A stretch of 64,000 bases of DNA from Trachythela sp. YZ-2020 (Eukaryota; Cnidaria; Anthozoa; Malacalcyonacea; Clavulariidae). The translations under genes and the position numbers were made by a program. This document shows positions 53,650 through 63,619 of the stretch, piece by piece; position 1 is the stretch's first letter; every line of letters starts with the position of its first letter. The stretch lies in NCBI GenBank assembly GCA_016169945.1, contig JADLSH010000369.1, positions 8,457,001 through 8,521,000 on the forward strand, in the 5' to 3' direction. The notes below the pieces were generated by a model. It was not told the origin of the DNA and ran no database searches. It worked only from the letters and a program-made list of their open reading frames with translations.

Positions 53650-54422
53650 ACATGATATACTTCATGTCAGTGTGGAGTATAAACTGTGGCTACCGTTGTT
53701 AAACGTCCATAATAGAGACCTTAAGATTGAGGTTTAAAATTTTTACTTCAAACCTCAAACTGCAGTTTGAGGTTAGACGTCAGAGGTAATAAATTTTGAG
53801 GAGATTAAGATTGAAGTACAAACTCTGAGATGTCTTTGAGTATAACTCTGCCATCTTGTCTTGAAAGCTGTGCTTTATAGTATTTTCCAAGCTTAGTTTA
53901 TTGTTATTTGTTTCAAAATAAGTGCAATATGAAGCTAAGATGATGTTTTAAACATTTATTCTAGTAAAACTGAAATATAGGTTGATATTTTCGAAAAATA
54001 TCCTGAGGGATTATTCATACGCGAAAAAAATTTCTACACGTTGAAAACCTGAAAATTTACCGCAAATTCGACCGCGGGAGTCTAGTCACGTGATCGCTAG
54101 CGGTTTGCGGTTTGTGGTATTCGTAAAAATACGTCAATCTTAAGGTCTCTAATATGCTGTGGCTACCGTGTGGCTACCTGTAGCTACCCTGATTAATTTC
54201 TATGGCAAAAGTTGTGGCTACCAGAGGAGTTCGAGAAATAAAATTCCACTCAAGGAAATTGACTTGAAATCTATTTCCGTATGCCTCCGGTAGCCACAGC
54301 CTTTTCCATAGGAATTAATCAGGGTAGCCACACGGTAGCCACAGCATATTATGGACGTTTAACAACGGTAGCCACAGGGTAGCCGCAGTTTATAGCCGAT
54401 ACTTACATCAAGTATTTCATGT
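53650..54422. mobile_element. Palindromic MITE with GTGGCTACC words, containing a second MITE
   Basis: Outer element: GTGGCTACCGTTGTTAAACG near 53690 is inverted at about 54345-54378, with more GGTAGCCACAG copies around. Inner element 53714-54150: AGAGACCTTAAGATTGA and TCAATCTTAAGGTCTCT ends, AAT duplicated at 53711-53713 and 54151-54153. The intact right arm of the outer palindrome shows the empty-site sequence CCATAATATGC, confirming the inner insertion. The outer part between 53314 and 53650 has no recognisable gene. Confidence 0.85.
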
Positions 54423-54625
54423 TTAAAGAGAGCCTACGAGTTGACTAACATTTAAATATTCACCTATCTGCTTTGGAATCGCAAAATAATTAAAATTTTA
54501 GAAAAAGATCATTGCTTTTATACACTTATGCGTCATACAACAATGGTTGAGGCGGTTTAATTAGGGATGTGCGCCTTGTACTTTTGTAAGGCAACAAATA
54601 ACAGCCACTTTTTCTGAGTATATAA

Positions 54626-56334
54626 ATGGCAAACATTCATGTGCAAACTGTTTGCTTGCCGTCGTTCGAAGGCATGTCTATGCCCCGTCAACGTGTTGAC
54701 TGGAAAAGTATTGGTGGGGCATTTAATAAACCTCGAAGGCTTCACCTTCAGAGCGATAAAGAAGGGCTCTTTCGTTGTCCAGCTCCTAACTGCGAACATA
54801 GTGGTTTTACGAGTCAAAGAGGCTGTCGAAAACACGTCAAAATAAAGCATGCATGGTATATATATATTTTGACACGAAGCCCATAATTCGCAATAACAAC
54901 GAAACAAATCCTCATGTGAAAGAGCTCTTCTCGACGGGAAGCAAACCAACGCTGCCGTGTTGTGCTACAAATTCCGAATTAGGACGATCATTTTCTGTTT
55001 GGCTACAAAGCACGACCGGTGGTGGAAAACAAGCGAAGCAAGCTGAAATCTCCGTTACTCGAGCATTTAAATTCATAAAGTACTGTTGTGAGCAATCGGG
55101 CGAAGATGAGCAATCTGTCTTGACGACGGTCGAACTTGTCGATTATTTTCTGTGTTCTTCCAGATTTTTAACAGACTTTCTTGATCATCTCGAAAGCAAT
55201 TGGCAAATGGGTCAATCTGGCCGTCTTGGCTACGTAAACGGTATAGCAGATCTCTTAGATTTTCGTCGATTTCACTCACCTACCGGGCCTGTACTTCAAA
55301 ACTTCTCCGTTACCGAAGTATACATAAAGCGAGCGAGGCAATGTTTGGCAAAGCAGATGCGTTCCCACTGGACGAAAGACTTAGACATCGACACTCTCGA
55401 ATCGAGGAGAAGTTGGGCTACGCTTGCTGAACTTCAGACGGTAATTCCCTTTCATTCAGAACGCTACAAAGGAATTCTCGAAGAATGCAAGAAAAAATAT
55501 TTTCTCACTTCAAGCGACTTGACTTTTGCTATTCGGGTGCCGACCGATGACCTACCAACATTTGACAGTAACCATGTTTGACAACGCAACAATCAACGAT
55601 GGAATGATTGATCAAGCCATTTTTAAGACGGCGCAAAAATACGGTTTTAATTCACTCTACTTCGACGAGATTAGCTTGGAAATCGTAAATGACTACGTTA
55701 GATTCGTGAGACCATTACTCAATCCACAATGTGAATACTTGCTCCTAAATCGAAACGGCACGCAGTTTCAGAAGCTCACCGACCTGCTTAGCGTGCTCGT
55801 GTTTCAAGCAATAGGCATGTACATTCACCCGACAAGATATAGGCAGATCATCGAAACGGAGAGCGTAAACCATTTAGATTTGGAGGAACAGCGACTCGTA
55901 TCCGAGGACCAGAAACATAGCTCAAACGTGGCCAGAGTTCACTATCAGAAGCTGCGATCTCGTGATGTCGCTTTAAAGGGACGATCTTGTATGGAAAAAC
56001 TGCGCGGTGACAATGGAAGAGCGATGGATATGTGCGTACAGGAATTGAGACAACAAGATTCGAAAGTGTTGTTGAAGTGAAAGATATGGAGACAGAAATG
56101 GACAGTGCGTCATCTTGTACGAGCGAAACGCCCATTCATGTAAACGATCAAACGGCAACAAAAACCAAAGGACCAGTTAGGTTTACACAAGAGGAAGACA
56201 ATTATCTGAGAAAAGGAATCAACAAGTTTGGTATGCGCTGGACTGCAATTTTAAACTGCCCACTTTACAAGTTTCAAGAATGCAGAATACCGAGAACATT
56301 ACGAATGCGAGCAACAACACTTAAATTAATTTAG
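54626..56334 (+). pseudogene. Tyrosine recombinase with C2H2 finger and SANT domain
   Basis: Four consecutive frames. 54626-54886: C2H2 finger FRCPAPNCEHSGFTSQRGCR followed by KHVKIKH. 54853-55581: helical N-terminal domain. 55526-56079: catalytic domain with CRPMTYQHL (probable first Arg), a Lys-containing hairpin (KTAQKYGF), IHPTRYRQ (the HxxR box) and DQKHSSNVARVHYQK, where His is nine residues before the presumed Tyr nucleophile, as in the recombinase consensus. 56032-56334: SANT/Myb-like FTQEEDNYLRKGINKFGMRW. Frames break near 54850, 55545 and 56050. The first ATG follows a TATATAA. This enzyme would integrate or resolve the element. Confidence 0.85.
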
Positions 56335-56844
56335 ACAAGAACTGTAGTCATATAATTCTACACCATATCTATTATGTTGTTACTATAACAAAAGAAATTT
56401 ACTCAGTAAAATATGTGAAAGAACAACTTTGAATGCGAAGACAATGCCTGTTTATTTAAGTGCATTAATTGCGCACATTTAACACTAACGCCAAAATGTT
56501 TTAGAACATGTTTTAAGAGTAAAATAATAGAAAATGTTTGTTTTCTAAAAGGTGTGAGCAGGATTCGAACGTAGCTGCTGCTGCAAGTCGTAGTTAGAGA
56601 CTTTGACCACTATACTGCCAGCAATTTCGCTGAGAACGGGCGCACAAATACTGTTAATAGAAATCTAACTTCAACTTATAGTACAAACATCAGGTCAATA
56701 ATATGCACTAAACATTTTACAATATATGTATTTGCACGAAAACGTATCAATATAGGAATATACTCAGTCATTTCATAGTATCATGTTGTCAACTTGTGAA
56801 AACATAGCTGTATTTAGCGATTAATAAAGTTATACGTACTATTT
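56335..56844. other. No gene; weak tRNA-like text
   Basis: On the minus strand at about 56555-56625 there are A- and B-box-like words (TGGCAGTATAGTGGTC and GTTCGAATCCTGC) without a proper cloverleaf. Otherwise AT-rich. Confidence 0.35.
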
Positions 56845-57170
56845 AAAACACGAGCAGGAGTGCTTTATCAGATATAAAACACGAGTGCGCAGCACGAGTG
56901 TTTTATATCTGATAAAGCACGCACTGCGAGTGTTTTAAATGGCTTAAAAACGACCCATCTTATGAGTTTATTGGCGAAGTAATTTTAAAAATAAATATTG
57001 TCTAAGCCGAGAAAATCAAAGCTAAAGTTTATGTAAATTAACATGATTTTTTTTCACATATAAAACCACTGACACGGTAGTGATTTCCTTTGTCTTTTCC
57101 TCATGAATTATTAATGAGTTTTTTAAAAATACTTATTATATGATATAAACATACACACATTGTCTATTCA
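56845..57170. mobile_element. Palindromic dispersed repeat (GATAAAGCAC type)
   Basis: CACGAGCAGGAGTGCTTTAT with CAGATATAAAACACGAGTG is followed by its inverse (CACTGCGAGTGTTTTAAA side). The same unit with flanking AAAACGACCCATCTTAT occurs in opposite orientation at about 21880-22105. Confidence 0.75.
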
Positions 57171-57339
57171 TTAATAAACTCAAATTTGTTCTTGTTGAAC
57201 AGGAACGATTGTTTCTATTTTGCAACATCAAACGGAACAAGGGATTTTCCCTTTTAATTAATGAGAACAATTCGTTCTCCGATTCTAGCCGATACCAGTG
57301 CGGAACAAACCGATCCTAATACGAAAACAGATCTACTGT

Positions 57340-57740
57340 TCTCATTCAACCGTCCCTTATTGAATAGGGAACCAATTGTTCCTATTTAGGCGTTCCTTAA
57401 TTTAAAGGAACAAATAACAGCAGTTCCTTAATATAAAGTGAACAATTTGTTCTCATTCAAATGTTCCTTAATAAATAGGGAATCAATTGTTCCTATTTAG
57501 GCGTTCCTTAATTTAAAGGAACAAATAACAGCAGTTCCTTAATATAAAGTGAACAATTTGTTCTCATTCAACCGTTCCTTAATAAATAGGGAATCAATTG
57601 TTCCTATTTAAGCGTTCCTTAATATAAAGGAACAAATAACAGCAGTTCCTTAATATAAAGTGAACAATTTGTTCTCATTCAACCGTTCCTTAATATGAAG
57701 GAACAAATGACTGCAGTTCCTTAACATAATCGGGACATAA
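57340..57740. repeat. 111-bp satellite rich in GTTCC/GGAAC
   Basis: AACAATTTGTTCTCATTCAA ends at 57460, 57571 and 57682, a period of exactly 111 bp, with about 3.5 copies. Each unit holds several GTTCCTTAAT / AAAGGAACAA inverted pairs, and related GTTCC words start at about 57190. Located between the recombinase and ATPase genes of the Polinton-like element. Confidence 0.9.
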
Positions 57741-57848
57741 AGTTCCATTACTCAAGTACGTAATAACCAAAACAAACATCTGCTTATAGTAAAGGTTATC
57801 ACAAAATTGCTTCCTTTTTAACCCACCGTTGCCTTCGCGGTTTGCTTA

Positions 57849-58199
57849 ATGGTGCAAAACACACCAAAACGTCTTGTACAAATGCCTCCGTCGACAATTT
57901 TGTACGTAAATATACAACTTACAGACACAACAAGACAAAAGAAAATACAATTAAGAACAGAATATAAGGAAATGCAAGAAGATAAGGAAGATAAAGATCA
58001 GGAAGATAAACATAAGGAAAATAAAGATAAGGAAGATAAAGATAAGGAAGATAAAGAAAAGGAAGATAAGGAAAATAAATATGAGGAAGATAAAGATAAG
58101 GAAGATAAACATAAGAAAGATAAAGATAAGGAAGATAAAGATAAGGATAAAGAAAATAAGGAAGATAAAGATAAGGAAGTTAAGGAAGATAAAAAATAA
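57849..58199 (+). CDS. Low-complexity KEDKDKEDK open frame
   Basis: After a short non-repetitive N-terminus (NTPKRLVQMPPSTILYVNI) the frame is a run of Lys/Glu/Asp from an AAGGAAGATAAAGATAAGG array (57965-58215). It may be a repeat expansion in a leader or spacer just before the ATPase gene. The same array exists at 41700-41870 without an aligned frame. Doubtful as a protein. Confidence 0.25.
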   Translation: MVQNTPKRLVQMPPSTILYVNIQLTDTTRQKKIQLRTEYKEMQEDKEDKDQEDKHKENKDKEDKDKEDKEKEDKENKYEEDKDKEDKHKKDKDKEDKDKDKENKEDKDKEVKEDKK

Positions 58200-58282
58200 G
58201 GAAAATAAGGAAAATAAGGGAGATAAATTGAGTGGATTAACAGAATTATTATCAGATACACCTTGACGTTCGTGGTGTAAAC

Positions 58283-59371
58283 ATGTCGTTTGTATGCAAC
58301 ATATGCCCTAAAGTGTTCTCGACACGTGGTAACCTTAAACGCCATACTTCAAACATTCATGGAGACGTTCATATTGAACCAGTTAAAATCATAAGAGGAT
58401 CTACAGTTCTGCAACAGCCCTTTACTTGTATCGTAGCAGGATGTACACAAAATGGCAAGACTGTATGGGTGAAAAGTCTATTGGAGAATGCCCAGAAAGT
58501 CCACCACCTCAGCGTATCATCTGGTGTTATGGTCAATGGCAGCCATCCTATTTTGATATGATAAGAACGATGCCTGGAATATAATTCAATGAAGGAATAC
58601 CTGAAGATATCGACAAAGCAGATTACCTAGATATGTCTCAACACAATTTGATCGTACTAGATGATCTTATGGCACAATCTGGCAAGGACAAACGTATAGC
58701 TGATCTTTTCACAAAAGGGAGTCATCACAGAAATCCGTCATCTACATTGTCCAAAATATATTTCATCAGGGAGAAGAGATGAAAGATATTAGTCTCAACA
58801 CCCATTATATCGTGTTGTTTAAGTCACCAAGAGATAAGCAACAAATCTCTACGCTCGCAAGACAAATTCATCCTGGCAGACAGGGTTCGTACAGGTCAGG
58901 AAGAATAAAATTCAAGAACTTTTTAAGGACTTTCCAGGCCTTGTAACAGGAAATTCAAGGACTATTTAGACCTGAAAAGAAGGAGTTAGAAGTCGGTAAA
59001 AGGTTCTGTTAACTGTACAATCGAACCACATACCGACAAATGTCAGAAAAGAGAGTAACCAAAAATCTAAAGCAAGTAAAATTCAAGGACTTTCAAGCAC
59101 CTCTGTTTAAATTCAAGGACTTTCAAGGCCTTGAATTATTGTTTTCAAATTCAAGGACTTACGAAGCCTGGGCAGAGTGCGAGAGTTTATGAGGAGTTAT
59201 GAAGAGTTATGAAGAAGCCACGAACCGTCCTCATGGGTATTTGATGTTGGATTTAAAACCTACAACGGATGATCAACAACGACTCAAAACAAATGTATTG
59301 CCAGGCGAGGCCTTAGTCAAATATGTACGGAAACAGTCCTATCGTCAACCACCCCTTGTAAAATTAATGCA
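58283..59371 (+). pseudogene. FtsK/HerA (A32-like) packaging ATPase with N-terminal C2H2 finger
   Basis: Starts ATG at 58283. C2H2 finger VCNICPKVFSTRGNLKRHTS with following NIH (residues 4-26), then Walker A CIVAGCTQNGKTVWVKSLL (about residue 51). Frame breaks near 58560. Walker B HNLIVLDDLM lies at about 58640, then DLFTKGSHHRN; another break near 58740; then DISLNTHYIVLFKSPRDKQQ and LARQIHPG to about 58880. An insert of about 290 bp follows, and the C-terminus resumes at about 59199 with SYEEATNRPHGYLMLDLKPT and NVLPGE. Motif order is that of the genome-packaging ATPase of Polintons, adintoviruses and virophages. Confidence 0.9.
58890..59180. mobile_element. Small insertion of ATTCAAGGACTTT repeats in the ATPase gene
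   Basis: AATTCAAGGACTTTCAAG-like words occur at about 58912, 58960, 59090, 59117 and 59148, partly paired with CCTTG words. Coding similarity to the ATPase stops before and resumes after this block. Termini not resolved. Confidence 0.55.
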
Positions 59372-59868
59372 ATGTATAACACCAAGCAGCGAATGCAAGA
59401 GATCATTGAAGCACCACAGCTTACCGCGGTTGAAAAAAGCAAGCTGTATTCTGACCAACTAAATCGATTTCTAACTTTTAAAAACAAGATGGATATTCCG
59501 ATTCACCGTCCTGCAGTTGTTGAAACCCCAGATATCGTTGAAGACGCTGCTCCTGAACCTATAGAGATAACACAACCAACCACTCCTAGATCTATCGAGA
59601 TGACACAACCTGCGCCTCCAAACTCAAATACAACTTTTTCCACAATTGGGTAGACTCCTCAGATTGGAGACCTAAAGATTTAGCAATGATGACTCCAGAG
59701 CAACGAGAAGGTTACGAACAAAGACTGCTTCACGAGAGACCAAAATATATTCCTATGAAAGCTGAGGATATTGCAAGATTATCACCCGAAGACAGACAAG
59801 AATATGAGAACTCTTTACAGATACAAAAGACGCCTAAACGATACACTCTTACGAGCAGACCTTACTAA
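59372..59868 (+). pseudogene. Small Polinton-type proteins downstream of the ATPase
   Basis: Frame 59372-59653 has QEIIEAPQLTAVEKSKLYSD followed by QLNRFLTFKNK, a helical motif (x-x-P-x-L-x-x-x-E-K-x-x-x-Y-x-x-x-L-x-R-F/Y-L) that recurs in a small protein next to virion genes of animal Polintons. A Thr/Pro/Gln linker follows. After a frameshift near 59655, 59686-59868 encodes MMTPEQREGYEQRLLHERPK and ends TLTSRPY with an AATAAA signal at about 59876. Function unknown, probably virion-associated. Original boundaries are uncertain. Confidence 0.5.
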
Positions 59869-60106
59869 CGTTGTAAAATAAATTTTAATCAATAAATGTG
59901 TTTTAATAATGAATTCTGTGTGTACATTGTACAATATTTTCCCGTCCCATAATTATATATTCTCAATTCATGCAAATCCGTGTTCGCCTAACCTCTTAAT
60001 TACCTCAACCTTTTGTGTCTTGCACGTGGGAAAGATTACCTTGACAACGCCGTGTATCAAAATGCTTACGCTTGTATCTTCGCATCGCTAAAAACTATAT
60101 TTAGTT

Positions 60107-60616
60107 TGTAAAACCCTATATTAAAAAGTTTTCTCAGATGAAAAGATTCGATCTTAAATAGTCATTCTTAGTGTAACTTTTAAAACGCTTGAAACATCGC
60201 TGTAAGAACTATGCCTATCTTTTTATTAGGTCGCTATTTTGGTCGACTCAGAAAGCCGTTTGTTTCGCATAAGGCAATACTAGGTCAAGTGTCGCTAAAT
60301 TGGTTGTCTAAGAAACACTTCACTAGATACGAATTTATTACTAAGAAGGAATTTATAAATCTCGTGATAACAAAGCCATATTTCTGCACACAAAATTTGC
60401 TGAACTCAGCGAAATCTGAGTTGTATAATTAATTAATGTTTATGTTAATTACGTAACGCCTGCCTCCTGTATGATAATGATCATGCGCCCTCTATATTAT
60501 GTTAATGATGTTTCTCACCTCATATTATGTTAATGATGTTTGGAAATTTAATGATGCGCCCCCCTTTCGCCCGCCCCCCCCAAAAAAATCCGGGTCGAAA
60601 ACTACCTACATTACTA
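60107..60616. repeat. Right terminal inverted repeat of the Polinton-like element
   Basis: Reverse complement of 39311-39902; ends CCGGGTCGAAAACTACCTA. A C-rich tract (CCCCCCAAAAAAATCC) near 60580 replaces GGGTTTTTGGGTGGG of the left copy. The plus-strand frame at 60211-60432 lies wholly in the TIR and is not taken as a gene. Confidence 0.95.
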
Positions 60617-60662
60617 GGTTTATATTATAAGTATTAAATTTTAACTATAGTCACTATATGAC

Positions 60663-60695
60663 AGGCAGTTTACTAAATAGCCGGCTGCCGGCTGT
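60663..60695. repeat. Right half of the inverted pair flanking the 21-kb element
   Basis: Partner of 39041-39075; see there. Confidence 0.7.
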
Positions 60696-60844
60696 ATAGT
60701 CACAGCGTTTACTTAAATCAGAGCAGCGAATGTTAACATATCTAATAGTATACCTGGTTGCTGTGAATACATAAAAATATAATTGTCATTAAAGAGAAGC
60801 ATCTCTGTACCTTAATCAATCCTGGAAGATATGATTTCGTACCA

Positions 60845-62249
60845 GTGAGCACCATATATATCTGGAGTGAGAACTCATGTCCAAAAAGTCAAGCCAAAGC
60901 ACAGATTAAGGATTATCAGATATGGAACTCGAGTCGGAACCTTTGACGTTTTTGTCCCCACGGTTACGCAATTCCACGCGCAACGCAAATTGATCTGGTG
61001 CGTGGCTGGCAAGTGTCGCTCGTCGAATTTCCTTACTAAAGTATAGGAGAAACACTGTTCGAAAGTTGAAAAATGCTTATTTTTACGAGTTAGCGCTACA
61101 AATCGTCATTTTGAGCTTAAAATTTCTGAAAATAGCAGTAAGTGATCACTTTTGTTTGTTTTTAAAATACGTTCGAGTTTCCCAACAACTTTTATTTATC
61201 ATTGAAAGCCAGGAGTGAGTGTGAAACAGTCGACATGCAAATACACTATATGTTGGTTTGATGCTTTGAAAGCTTGTTTATTGATAGTTGACAATGTATT
61301 TGGTGCCGAAACTTAAACGCTTAGGAAAAGATTAATCGTTTTTATTGTTTTCTTTGAGCAAAAACCGAAAATTAAATAATTTACATCCTGCCAAAGTTTG
61401 GGAAGTCACAGATTGCCGTTAAGGTTAAATTCATACATATATCATTCTTTTTGTTTTCGGACTTTTCATGCCTTATCTGTCTTGAAAACTTGTAAAATTT
61501 GAATAAAATCTGAAAAAACTTTCCACTAACCTTGTAAGTATAAGATTTCTCCGGAAACTTAGTATTTCAAGTTGATATTGGCTTCCAAAGTTGAAGAATT
61601 TGCAAAAATCGATTTGTCAAAGTCAAATTGATTGAAAATACTGATAAATGCACTCCTCGAGGCATGTTTTTCCCGTTTTTTTCCGTACCAAAGCGTTTTT
61701 ATATATCCATTTTTTGTTAAAATGCTCTAGTCCTGGCCCATTTGTATAAATTGTGAACGACGTACAAATCATCCAGATATACTCTTTAAAATCGCTGTTT
61801 TATTGCCAAAATTTGGGTTTTTCCTATCTACTTCCTGATTAAAAATTTTCATGACACTTGCCATCGGACACTTGCCAGAGGCTCGCGCATGCGCATTGAA
61901 AAGTGGGGACAGGATCCCGCAAGAGTTCCATATCTGTATATCATTAATCTGTGGCCAAAGATTGCGGGAATTGACTTCCAGTGCCAGTCCCTTTCTATTG
62001 TTTTTGTCTGCGCGGTTTGCACAAGGCGGTAAGGAGTGTGCCAAAATTTCGTGTTTTTACTTCGATTTAAACAATAACATTATGATTTTATGAACTAATA
62101 ACTTGATTAGCGATACGATCTGGAAAAAATGGTATGAAAACTGTTTATGAACTTCATGAGTTTGGACGTCAATTGCGGCCATCTTGGCTTCACTTTTCCT
62201 ATTGGCCCAACATTAGAAGTTCTTACTCCAGATATATATGGAGCTCACA
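60845..62249. mobile_element. Non-autonomous inverted-repeat element, about 1.4 kb
   Basis: Left GTGAGCACCATATATATCTG with GAGTGAGAACT faces right AGTTCTTACTCCAGATATAT and ATGGAGCTCAC. Only about 30 bp match. The inside has no transposase. TCGTACC lies near both outer edges (60837 and 62254), but not as a clean duplication. Confidence 0.6.
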
Positions 62250-62734
62250 GTATCGTACCTAGAGTTACGCCTGCTCGCAGGCTAGAGAGAATTTAAATAT
62301 GGCCTTATTCTTCGGAATCTGTTTCTTCTTACACTTTTTTGAAAATGTCAGCTGACCGTGGTTTTTGGCACAAAGTTCTGACGTTGCTGTTTTCTTGGGT
62401 TTTCATCAGAATGAAAGGTCCAAGCGCGGCAGTACAAAAATCACTATATTTTCGCATAACCAATGAGCAACAATATATCAAAATTTACAACGAAAAAAAA
62501 TATTCATTTCACATTGAGTCATTTCACACTTACATATACACATATACAAAACACTTATTTACTGACACTTCGGTAAAACAGTCTGTATAATTTTTGTGGC
62601 CGACAAAAAAAGCAACGGTCTCAGGCATTTATGATCATTCACGGGGTTCCACTGTATTTGGAAAGAGTAATTACCGATTTAGAGAAACTATAAGATTAAC
62701 GTTAGCTACATTAGGTATTACAAAGTATACTTAC

Positions 62735-62826
62735 ATTATGACAAGTACACTGCCCGTACTGAGACCACCACTTGACGAGGAACCTCCAGAACTTGGTTGA
62801 ACTTTTTTAGGACAAACTTCTGGTGA
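62735..62826 (-). CDS. MRH-type gene exon, locus C
   Basis: Acceptor AATACAG, donor GTAAGT, 92 bases, phase 0 in and phase 2 out, exactly as exon 5 of locus B. It encodes SPEVCPKKVQPSSGG, a Ser/Gly linker and GGLSTGSVLVI, the start of a membrane helix, mirroring ACLRP...GGGLKTVYIVLI of locus B. No neighbouring exon was recognised. Its 3' exons should lie to the left, toward or beyond the 21-kb element. Confidence 0.5.
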
Positions 62827-63284
62827 CTGTATTGTCAGTATCTATATATTAATATGTAAATAGTGAGAAAAGAACATACAGTAAGCTAATCTAGTTGACG
62901 AATTAATAATGTGGTTATTGACAATCGTATTACAGAGTCATCCTTTGACCGTTAGACGGATAACTTCAGCATAAAGATTGTAGCATCTAAATTAATCACA
63001 TGTCAAGCTTTGTTACACTTTTAAGTACGCGAGTTATTCTCAGCTTGATATAAACACTCTAAAAACTACCCAGGCTACATAAAACTTCCAGGTTGGAGAA
63101 AAATGAAACTATTTTTCTGGTTAAATTTCCTGCAATACTGTTGCTATTTAACTTTGAACAAAAAGTTCCATGAACACTGCTATATATGGATGAAAGGCAA
63201 ATCGGCAACACAATGTTTGCATCACTCATGTTTTCGCTCCCTACTCTGGTTTTAAGTAAATGAATGCAAAGCCTTTCCCCTGTA
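62827..63284. other. No gene seen
   Basis: AT-rich spacer between the MRH-like exon and a MITE. Confidence 0.4.
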
Positions 63285-63617
63285 CAGGGTGTCCCCAATT
63301 TCCCTTTAGAAATCACTCTTGTGTGTTATTATACCTTTGGGAATTTAATTGAATTGTACATGAACGGCGGAAGTATTTACAACTTCCCTTCGTCCAAATA
63401 ATTTAACGCGACGTATAAGTTGTTACGACAAATACTCGTTGCTCTGTAGTCAGTTGAACCATTCTTACTCGAACTGACGGTAAGACGAATTTGTAATTTC
63501 ACATTTTTGTGTTGCTGTTCGTTTTAGAAGCTATTTTAAATTCCCAGATGTATAACAACGCACGTTTAACAACAAAAGAGTGATTTCTATAGGGGGACTT
63601 TTTTGGGGGACACCCTG
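63285..63617. mobile_element. Mariner-type MITE with TA duplication
   Basis: Ends CAGGGTGTCCCCAATTTCCC and GGGGGACACCCTG, flanked by TA on both sides (63283-63284 and 63618-63619). Shares its body with 26176-26506. Internal CAGTTGAACCATTCTTAC is the complement of a mariner transposase start (MVQLTT...). Confidence 0.9.
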
Positions 63618-63619
63618 TA

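Larger units (their letters stand above)
39311..60616. mobile_element. Polinton/adintovirus-like element with tyrosine recombinase, inactive
   Basis: Long inverted repeats bound the element. Its own genes, read outward to inward from the left: pX-like protein (-), Cys-rich frame (-), conserved small protein (-), SF3 helicase (+); from the right: small C-terminal ORFs (+), packaging ATPase (+), tyrosine recombinase (+). ATPase plus pX-like protein and long TIRs define the Polinton/adintovirus group. The recombinase in place of an RVE integrase, the SF3 helicase and the absence of any visible polymerase B are atypical. Major capsid, penton and protease genes were not found; they may be deleted or lost among insertions. 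After subtracting the 8.65-kb Harbinger, about 12.6 kb remains. No 6-bp target duplication was found (flanks GTTAAG and GGTTTA). Confidence 0.85.

Noticed and set aside
56555..56625. Minus-strand tRNA
   Set aside because: Box-like words only; acceptor ends do not pair.
57340..57740. CRISPR-like array
   Set aside because: The 111-bp units have no unique spacers and the context is eukaryotic; it is a satellite.
60211..60432. 73-codon frame at the right end of the 21-kb element
   Set aside because: Lies entirely in the terminal inverted repeat, and no matching intact frame is seen in the left copy.
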